Positions 57,010 through 64,000 of a stretch of 64,000 nucleotides of DNA are shown one piece after another. The notes below the pieces were generated by a model, which worked only from the letters and a program-made list of their open reading frames with translations, made no database searches and had not been told where the DNA came from. Position 1 is the first letter of the stretch. Each line of letters opens with the position of its first letter. The translations under genes were made by a program, and so were the position numbers. Source of the DNA: Malus domestica (Eukaryota > Streptophyta > Magnoliopsida > Rosales > Rosaceae); NCBI RefSeq assembly GCF_042453785.1, contig NC_091667.1:34402001-34466000 (forward strand). Direction: 5' to 3'.

Positions 57010-58440
57010 CTGTAAAGCCCTAGACGCCAAATTGAACCTGTTTGGTTACGGTTTGACTCTAGCCTAAGTATAATCTCGATGTGTTTTTACAATGACTGAA
57101 AGCATTTTGATGAAAATATTTTTGAAACTAATTCTTAGTAAAAATATAAGTAAATTTTGAAAAAAAAACACTTAAAGTTCTTCCAATAAGCACTTTAAGT
57201 GCTTTTGAAACAAAAAAATATTTTCTCTAAAAAAGTCATTTTAAAAATACATCTAAATGAGTCATATAATTACACTCAGCAAAACTATATTTAGGTTTTT
57301 TTGGTAAATCGATAGTGAGTTAAGTAGTTTAATTAAGTTCAGGTTGGTCGGTATGGAACATTTTTTTTTTCTTCAGAAAACAAAGGAATTATTTTAAAGA
57401 AAAGTCTCGGAAACATCCGAGATATCTAGAGTTAAACGAAAAAGTATTTTTGGTTTGGAGAGGGATCATCCCTCCCAAATACACATATTACTCACATGGT
57501 GACATGAGGAGATCATAGCATTCGCAATAAACTTCTCTTCTCTAAGAATATGGTTCCATTCCACTAACTCGAAGGAGGAAGCAAGCCTTTTGATATCTTC
57601 AATAATATATCTAATCCTCCAATGTGCTGCACATCTTTCGGAAATCGCATCGACAATTTGGAGTCTCCTTTAACTATAATCTTCCTAATGTTTCGTTGTT
57701 TGGCCAAAAGAAGGGCAGGCCGTCACCTCCGCCATGGTAAATTGGTAATGGTATAGAGCCCAACTTTTGAGTCTCTTAATATTTCTCATTATATATATAT
57801 ATGTGTGTGTGTGTAAAGTGAGAAGGCAAAAATGGTGAAACATTCAAAATACCAAAAAATATCCTTGTGGATGTAAATTTCTTCATTCTTGATCTTGGAC
57901 AAAATTGCACCTACAAAACAACTAACACCTTTGGTTAAAGCCAAAAGTCTCACACGCCCACGATAAATAGGGGGGCATTGGCCGAAGAACCTCCGATGTC
58001 AAAGTTAGAATTTAGAGAGAAAAATGTTTAGAAAGCTTTTTGGGAGTTTTGCAAGAGTGTTGGGACTTCATTTTTAGAGAAAATGGAGTCCTATTTATAG
58101 AGCATGACCGACCCTCTTTGGAAGAAATAGTGGCCGACCCTAGGGTATTTTTTGGGGTGTAATGGGTGATTTAATTGGTGATTAATGGATTAATTCCTAA
58201 TTAATCCATTAATTAGCCAATTAACCTCCACTTAAATGGAATGTTATATAGGTTATAAAATAATTACCCAAGATGAGGATGGATGAAAATATCTTTGAAT
58301 TGGTTACCTATTTTGGACACTTTTGAGTTGATTGACAGATGATTGTCCGTTGCTCGCACGTAGGAATCCTGGTATGCCTTAAGGGTATTTTTGTCCTCTT
58401 TTACCCAAAAATCCACGTGTCGCCTTGTGATTATTTTTGG
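57010..58440. other. Intergenic, repeat-derived, no gene
   Basis: 57050-57290 looks like a decayed MITE (CTGTTTGGTTACGG…). 57795-57822 is a TA/TG microsatellite. 57900-58440 resembles non-coding retroelement sequence (TATTTATAGAGCATGACCGACC, ATTAATCC palindromes at 58170-58230). Ends are not defined. Confidence 0.45.
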
Positions 58441-58444
58441 CTCC

Positions 58445-61312
58445 ACAAATGCCCCCACACCTGTTGAGCTGCTCGTAGGAAAGGGCAGCAGGTGTAGAGA
58501 TCTTCTTGCTTTAGGAAACATAGGACTGCTTCCTTTTTTTATGTAGATTCTTTCTTTAATAGGAAATTAGATCCTTCTAGGAAAGGGAAATAAATTTCTC
58601 TCAAAGTCTATTTAAGTCCACCTTAAGTGGGTTATTAAATCAACTTTGGAGAGCGATTTATTCTACCTTACAAGAGAGAGAGAGTTTAGAGGATATTTGT
58701 TCCCCCTCCTCTAACAATCTTTTACATCTTGCATGTGCAAATGACCGTCTTTCGTTGATTTCTTCTTCTTCTATGTGCCGCACCGATGTAAAAATTTTAA
58801 TTTTTCTTGTTTTCTTCTTAGATAATGCTATCGCGGGGCAGCCGTCGGGGTGGTGCGGCACGTCGGCTGGCAGGGGCCAGGAGTCGGCTCGGCATAGGTT
58901 GAGGAGGTGTTGCGGTAGGGACCACTGTTTTAGGCTGCTCAACTTAGCTAGAGCCATGAATAGCTTGTGCGGTTGGGGCCGCGGATTAAAGTGCTGGGAT
59001 GTAGTGCTAAACGGGTTGCATGGCTCATGTCTTTTTGGGCTCTTAGTCCTGACACGGGCTAGGCCGGTGATTGAGGGAAAGGAGAAAGTCACGAGCCTCA
59101 TGAGCTGCTGGAATGCTGGGCATGCATGCTTCCTGCCTGCTGGAATGCTAGGTTGAGCTCCTATGCTAAATATTGTGAATGGCGTTGGCTGCTTAATTCT
59201 CTTCACCGGGAGAAATGTGGACTGCTCCCGAAAGATGAGGTAAAGAGGATCAAGGCGGATGCATTGGCTCGTCTGATCGCTGTCGTGGAGCCTACTATGA
59301 ATGAAGGTGGAAAGAAGAGATATTCCCCGCCTACTCAAGAGATGCCGGTTGATAAAGACTGAAGACTTCCTCTGTTGCTCATTAGGGCCTGCCTGTTGCC
59401 GAGATGCTTGTGATTGACATAACTTTTTCCAATGGGAAGAAAAAATGAGGCTGCTAGATCTGAGCCTGTGGCACCGCCATATCGAGAATGGCTAGTACGA
59501 TTGCTAATAGGATTGCTCAGCGTAAAGGTCCTGTCATGCCCCTAATGCCGAAGTCTGTACCAAGATGTCTGTTGGGAGCTAAGTCCGATTCACCTTTGGA
59601 AAGGCTTGCTACTATGAATAGCGATAAAGTGGACTCTGGTGCTAAAGTGGCGCCAAGGCCCACTCCCTTTGTTGCTGAGATTGATTCGCCTACTAGGAAG
59701 GAAGAGACTGGTCGCGTGGGCAGCTGTGAGAAATCCACTAAGCATGTTTCTGGGGAGGCTGCTGAGATCTGTGTGCTTTTGAAACTATATATGCTTTAAG
59801 ATATAGACGTTTGTGCTAAGTTTGTTGATGGCGATAGAAAGGTTGTTAACCCAAGTTCTTTTGCGAAGCATACGACCCAATAAAGAAGGACTGCTCTGCT
59901 TGCTATGATGCATATATAACAAGGCTGCCAAGGAGGTGGCGAAGACTATAGCAGATGAAGCTTATTCCTCAGCAGAGGAGATCAAGAGGTTGGATTTTGA
60001 GCTTGTTGCTTTGAAGGGGTCTAATATTTCTACCCTCACTTCTCTGCAGCTTGAGACCGCTCGCCACGAGATCGTTGACTTGAATACTAGGCTTGACGCG
60101 ATCCAAGTTAAGTATGAAAGTGCAGAGAATGAGATTGGATGTTACATACCTCAGATTCAAGATCTTGAGTTTGCAGTTTCTGAGCTTCGTTTCGCTTCTT
60201 ATGCAAAGGATGAATAGTTGATTGCTGCTTATAATCAAGTGATCCACTTCAAGAGAATCGTCGATAGGCTTGAACCCCAAGTGTTAGAACTTCAAGATGT
60301 ACTGAAGATCAACGAAAGTTTGAAGAAGGAAGTGGATGAGCTGCAGCGCGTCCGTATTGGTATGCTTGAGAAGAATGAGCAACTGAAGGGTGAGAAAGAT
60401 GGGCTTAAGGTTTCGAGACCTTCTCTATTTCTCCGGAAGACTTGCTTTGCTTTTACTTTTACTTTTGAGGCTTCCATTGGTGAAGTAGTTGGAGAAGTTA
60501 GTGCCTAGGCTGGGGCAGTCGGGGAGAAGCGCCGGATGATGCCGCTGCTAAGAGCGTCGCGACTGCTAAAGGTGTGGCGAACGAGTAGTCGTGGGATGTC
60601 CAAGCTGTTGTAGTCTTCTAGGTAGTCTTTAGGATTTTATTTCTTTTTCCTTGTAGCTCTTGTTTTGCTTGAACTCATTCGGCCTTTGCTAATTGTTTAT
60701 AAACATGCTTCCTTCGTTTTTCTTCATCTTCGCTTCTTTTGTTCATGCCCTAACCTTTAGACTTGATAGACCAGTGGCAGACATGCTACTTTTTTATAAG
60801 CAGACAAGCTAGTGTAGCCTATGCAGCCGTATGTGTTTGTGTAGAACTTTGCAAAGTTGTTAGCCATAGGGTTGGCAGTCGAATGCCTTACTTACAGAAG
60901 CAGACAAGTCCGCATAACCACTAGGCTGTTAACATTGACTTTCTCTAATTCCGTAGGTTGCGTAGCAAGTATCATAACACTTTAGGACTTGGTGTAGGTT
61001 GTTCCGCGCTTGGCAGAGGTGAAGCTTATCGACTACGTAGCATGTCGGCAGTGGATAAAACTTCGTATATGCGCGCTAGCTTGTTTAACCTTTCACAAGA
61101 ATGTGCGGTTGTATAAGTCTAGCGCGACTTTACTGCTCGAAGGGCAAGCCGTAGGCAGTCTTCCGGAAACCGTAGGCTACCTTAGTGAACTCGGTAGCAG
61201 CTTTAGGGTTCCAGGGCAGCCGTCTGTAGGCGTACTGCGTAATGTTCCCCCTCCGTCTCTAGGGCCCGGTTCCCCACGGATTAGGCCAAGAGAGCCAAAA
61301 TCCTTCAGTTAG
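58445..61312 (+). mobile_element. Decayed non-autonomous retroelement with gag-like coiled-coil ORF
   Basis: Leader at 58445-58800, then broken coding segments: 59126-59362, 59488-59799 and 59936-60508, and a 3' non-coding tail to about 61312. LTRs are not identified. The protein pieces resemble, from memory, high-copy apple/Prunus proteins of retroelement origin. No pol domain is seen. Confidence 0.5.
59936..60508 (+). pseudogene. Long coiled-coil protein fragment of a retroelement, one stop
   Basis: A single frame runs from 59936 with one in-frame TAG at 60215-60217 (AAG GAT GAA TAG TTG ATT; GAG is the likely ancestral codon). Both sides are strongly heptad-like (EEIKRLDFELVALKGS; ARHEIVDLNTRLDAIQVKYE; LQRVRIGMLEKNEQLKGEKD). 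The last part contains FTFEASIGEVVGEV before TAG at 60506-60508. It probably is the C-terminal part of one larger protein whose earlier pieces lie at 59126-59799, in other frames. Confidence 0.6.
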
Positions 61313-61841
61313 CTAAACCTTGAAAAAGACCATTGTGGCTACTTCTAGGAATCTCAACGCAAGCCATCGTGCATCTAGTAAGTTTTATAACAATGAAATA
61401 TAAGAGAAATGTTATTCGCACTTCAAGAAAATTAGAGTGTTAAATTATTTAATAATAAAACAACATATAGGGTGCATTTAATAAAGTGTGAGGTGCTAGT
61501 AAAAAACTTACCATAATAGTGTTATGGAGTTTTTTTTTTTCTGAAGTTTTTCTTTTCAATCACGATTTTTTTCTGTTCTTTTAGTTGTGTCAGTGCCATC
61601 CAAAAGAAAATAAACATTAGATGTAAAATGTAAATTTAAGAATTAACAGATATAATCAATATTTTAAAATCCCTATTACATTAAAGTTTTTCATTTGAAG
61701 CATCTAAATCGTGTTTCAAGGTGTTCATCATCAGTTTTTAAGGGATTCTCTCTTGGAAAAACATGCTCACAACAATAAATAAATAAATAAGATGTTTTGA
61801 AATAGATGCCTTAGTATTGAATATTTTAAGGGATATTATAT

Positions 61842-61961
61842 CCACACACCTCATTTTACTTCTCATATAATTAATTTTCAGCCATCAGATCGGATGAATT
61901 GAAGAAGATCAACAGACATAAATTATCAAGGGGTGTGTGAGAAGTAAAATGGCACACACCC
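61842..61961. mobile_element. MITE in left arm of the inverted repeat
   Basis: CCACACACCTCATTTTACTTCTCA and its near-complement GTGAGAAGTAAAATGGCACACACC are the ends (quoted in parts: CACACACCTCATTTTACTTC). The core GATGAATTGAAGAAGATCAA is shared with the MITEs at 17462 and 43473. Confidence 0.65.
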
Positions 61962-62044
61962 CTATTTTAAATTAAACACATTGCTTTTAAAGATTTGGTT
62001 AAACATTTTTCCTACAAAATTGTAGAAGTTATCATTTACTTTAC

Positions 62045-62541
62045 GAGTAAACTGTCAATTTGCCCCCTGAACTATCACCCAACTTTCGATTTGCCCCCTG
62101 AACTTTTTAATTGGAAAATTAAGGACTTAAACTAATTTTTTTGGCCGATTTCCCCCCTACCGTTAGTTTTTCATAAATTTCATCCAAATTAACGTTAACT
62201 CTTATCATGTGCAAACCACGTAACTCTCATTTGTGGACAAAAACGTCATTTCACTAGACCTTCAGACAGAAAAGCTATAGAATCACACATATTTGCATAG
62301 GTTTATATTTTAGAAATCTAAGGTTTTCAATTATTTTAAAGAATGAAGTGACCGAACTACCCACACATGTTGTGCATATGCTTCCATTTAACAGAAATTT
62401 GGATGGAATGAATGAAAAATTAACAGCAGGGGGCAAATCGGCCAAAAAAATTAGTTTAAGTCCTTAATTTTCCAATTAAAAAGTTCAGGGGGCAAATCGA
62501 AAGTTGGGTGATAGTTCAGGGGACAAATCGGCAGTTTACTC
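62045..62541. mobile_element. 497-bp Mutator-like MITE with ~130-bp inverted repeats
   Basis: GAGTAAACTG…TTTGCCCCCTGAACTATCAC at the left and the inverted counterpart at the right form arms of about 130 bp. Target duplication TTTACTTTAC at 62035-62044 and 62542-62551. No ORF. Confidence 0.9.
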
Positions 62542-62814
62542 TTTACTTTACCTGAGTTGGTCATTCACGTCAAAAAAATAAACATATATTCATTTGGATT
62601 GAAATAAATTTCTTAGAATCTAGCTCTTTCGATTTCTCTTATGAAAATAATTATTAAAATAACATGATTATGTACAATTTTATTAGCAATACACCGTTTA
62701 ATTTTTATTTTCTTTTGATAAAGAAACAATAATACCAATTAAAATGTATTCAATATAAACGTACCAATAAAAAAATAGGAAAACTAATGAAAAGGGCTTG
62801 AAAACTTTGAGTTT

Positions 62815-62935
62815 TAATGATAAAGACAAAATAAAGGGTAAAGTGAATAGTACCATGATTGACTTTTTAGTGTAAAAATGTGGTTTTTCGTTAAAGTGAA
62901 CAGTACCGGGAGCTTTTCGTTAAAGTTCCCTAAAA
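62815..62935 (-). repeat. Dispersed repeat, second copy of the one at 23511
   Basis: On the minus strand: AGGGAACTTTAACGAAAAGC…GGTACTGTTCACTTTAACG…CACTAAAAAGTCAATCATGG…, ~85% like 23511-23660 by eye. It lies in the spacer between the inverted-repeat arms. Confidence 0.75.
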
Positions 62936-63443
62936 AAATACGTATGAAAACCTACCAACCAACGATATCTACAAAATTAAATGTATCAATTGTAACATAA
63001 ACATAATTTGTTGTATCTAATAATATTGGTACGTTTTCATATATATTTTTTATTGGTACGTTTATTATTGTTTCTTCATTAAAAAAAAAATTGCTAATAA
63101 ATTGTATATAATCACGTTATTTTCATAATAATCTTTAGAAGGGAAATCGAAAGAGGTAGATTCTAGGAAATTTGTTTCAATTCAAATGACTGTGTAATTT
63201 TTCTGGACATCAAGAACTAAACTCAGGTAAAGTAAATGAAAACTCCTACAATTTTGTAAGAAAGATGTTTAACCAATCTTTAAAGGGAAAATATGTAGTT
63301 TAAAATATTCAATGCTAAGGCATTTATTTCAAAATATCTTTTTTTATTTTTTTTTGTGGGCATACATTTTCCATAAGAGAAAATTCCTTAAAAAATTAGA
63401 TAATTTAACATATTGTTTTATTATTAAATAATTTAACACTCTC

Positions 63444-64000
63444 ATATAAACTAGCCGTGGAGCTTGGAAGATATTACTTTTGATCAAACCACTGTAAGTA
63501 ATGAAAATCACATTGTTAAAACAACATTAAGAACTTAACATTCAACATAAGCATGAGTGTTTATTGACCAATAAAGGGTTTATAGATGGGCGGGAGGAAA
63601 CTATTGGGTGTATTACTGCTAATTTTCAACAATTTAGAATTGTTAAATGTGATGGTATGTTAGTATTGACTTTTGCTGAACTGCCCTGATAGTCAAAATT
63701 ATGATATTCCCCGGAGCTCCTTGTCTCGAGTTCTTATGTGGATGGAGTTCTACTGATGCCAACTTATTTAATGACTTGTGGATTTGTTATTTTTATGAAT
63801 GTTTTATGGTAGCAAATAAATGGGATGTTAGTTATTTGGTTAAAGGTATCAATGTGCTCTGGATTGTGTTTCTGGAGCTGTTAATCATGAAGAGTTCTAG
63901 TAGTGTAGGACAAAGTTATGATGCATCTAGCTGGGCAGCTGAGGTGGTGATAAGTGATAGGCCAACTGTAGTCCAAGGAAGCGCATCCAAGAGGAGGTTG
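63444..64000 (+). other. Window edge; possible start of an unrecognised gene at 63887
   Basis: From ATG at 63887 a frame stays open to the window end for 38 codons (MKSSSSVGQSYDASSWAAEV…). It may be a first exon, but the length is too short to judge and no homology is recognised. Confidence 0.2.

Larger units (their letters stand above)
61435..63443. repeat. ~2-kb long inverted repeat (foldback-like)
   Basis: Left arm segments 61435-61466, 61790-61830, 61980-62044 and 62552-62770 match, in order and inverted, 63412-63443, 63303-63345, 63225-63300 and 63030-63224. Examples: GAGTGTTAAATTATTTAATA against its complement at 63425-63443, and CTTTCGATTTC near 62627 against its complement near 63148. 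The arms are diverged. The left arm is longer because two MITEs inserted in it. Confidence 0.75.

Noticed and set aside
58658..59338. 226-codon minus-strand ORF
   Set aside because: Opposite to the retroelement's coding strand, no recognisable domain, typical shadow of the GC-rich plus-strand coding region.
1..64000. CRISPR array, bacterial operon or integrated plasmid
   Set aside because: The repeats are transposon- or microsatellite-type, and genes have plant introns; nothing prokaryotic was seen.

Overview
This window is plant nuclear DNA, most likely from the apple tribe of the Rosaceae (Malus/Pyrus). The evidence is intron-containing plant genes, the density and type of plant transposons (an RTE-type LINE, an L1-type LINE, Cassandra with 5S-like LTRs, Au-like and other tRNA-derived SINEs, hAT, Harbinger-like and Mutator-like MITEs), and repeat families I associate with apple and pear. 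The taxon is an inference from memory of these families; no search was run.

Layout. 1-8.69 kb is nested transposons on the minus strand. A retroelement LTR (1122-1340 plus 8662-8689) is split by an RTE-type LINE insertion with a 17-bp target duplication. The LINE has two copies of its 3' part, and between them lies a largely non-coding element on the plus strand carrying an intact 224-aa coiled-coil ORF. 8.69-16.85 kb is a broken copy of a hydroxyproline-rich glycoprotein (HRGP) gene, split by a very young 6-kb non-autonomous LTR element (LTRs differ at 1 of 489 positions) and a 1.3-kb hAT element. 17-39 kb is a tandem cluster of LSI2-like / ArsB-type efflux transporter genes on the minus strand. 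Copies A (19.8-21.6 kb) and C (31.0-32.85 kb) are intact, with three coding exons and 547 aa. Copy B (27.9-29.6 kb) is a pseudogene. Each copy has an Au-like SINE just past its stop codon. A dead L1 LINE, MITEs, a solo LTR inside a SINE, and a five-LTR Cassandra array lie between the copies. 39.9-42.3 kb is the intact HRGP gene. Its downstream and flanking sequences match those near the broken copy, so the whole stretch is a tandem segmental duplication.

48.4-56.8 kb is the gene-rich part: a chloroplast TatB/HCF106 gene on the plus strand converging on an MTB/METTL14-type m6A methyltransferase-complex gene on the minus strand, with about 0.7 kb between stop codons. 57-64 kb returns to repeats: a decayed element with another coiled-coil gag-like ORF (58.4-61.3 kb) and a ~2-kb long inverted repeat with younger MITEs nested in one arm (61.4-63.4 kb).

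Four host genes look functional: two transporters (metalloid/silicic-acid-type efflux by family), one HRGP-family protein and two single-copy housekeeping genes (thylakoid Tat import; mRNA m6A writer) if the transporters are counted as one family. The most unusual structures are the LINE/coiled-coil-ORF composite, the multi-LTR Cassandra array, the segmental duplication with a copy-specific promoter MITE, and the long inverted repeat. No CRISPR array, bacterial operon or intact tRNA/rRNA gene is present.
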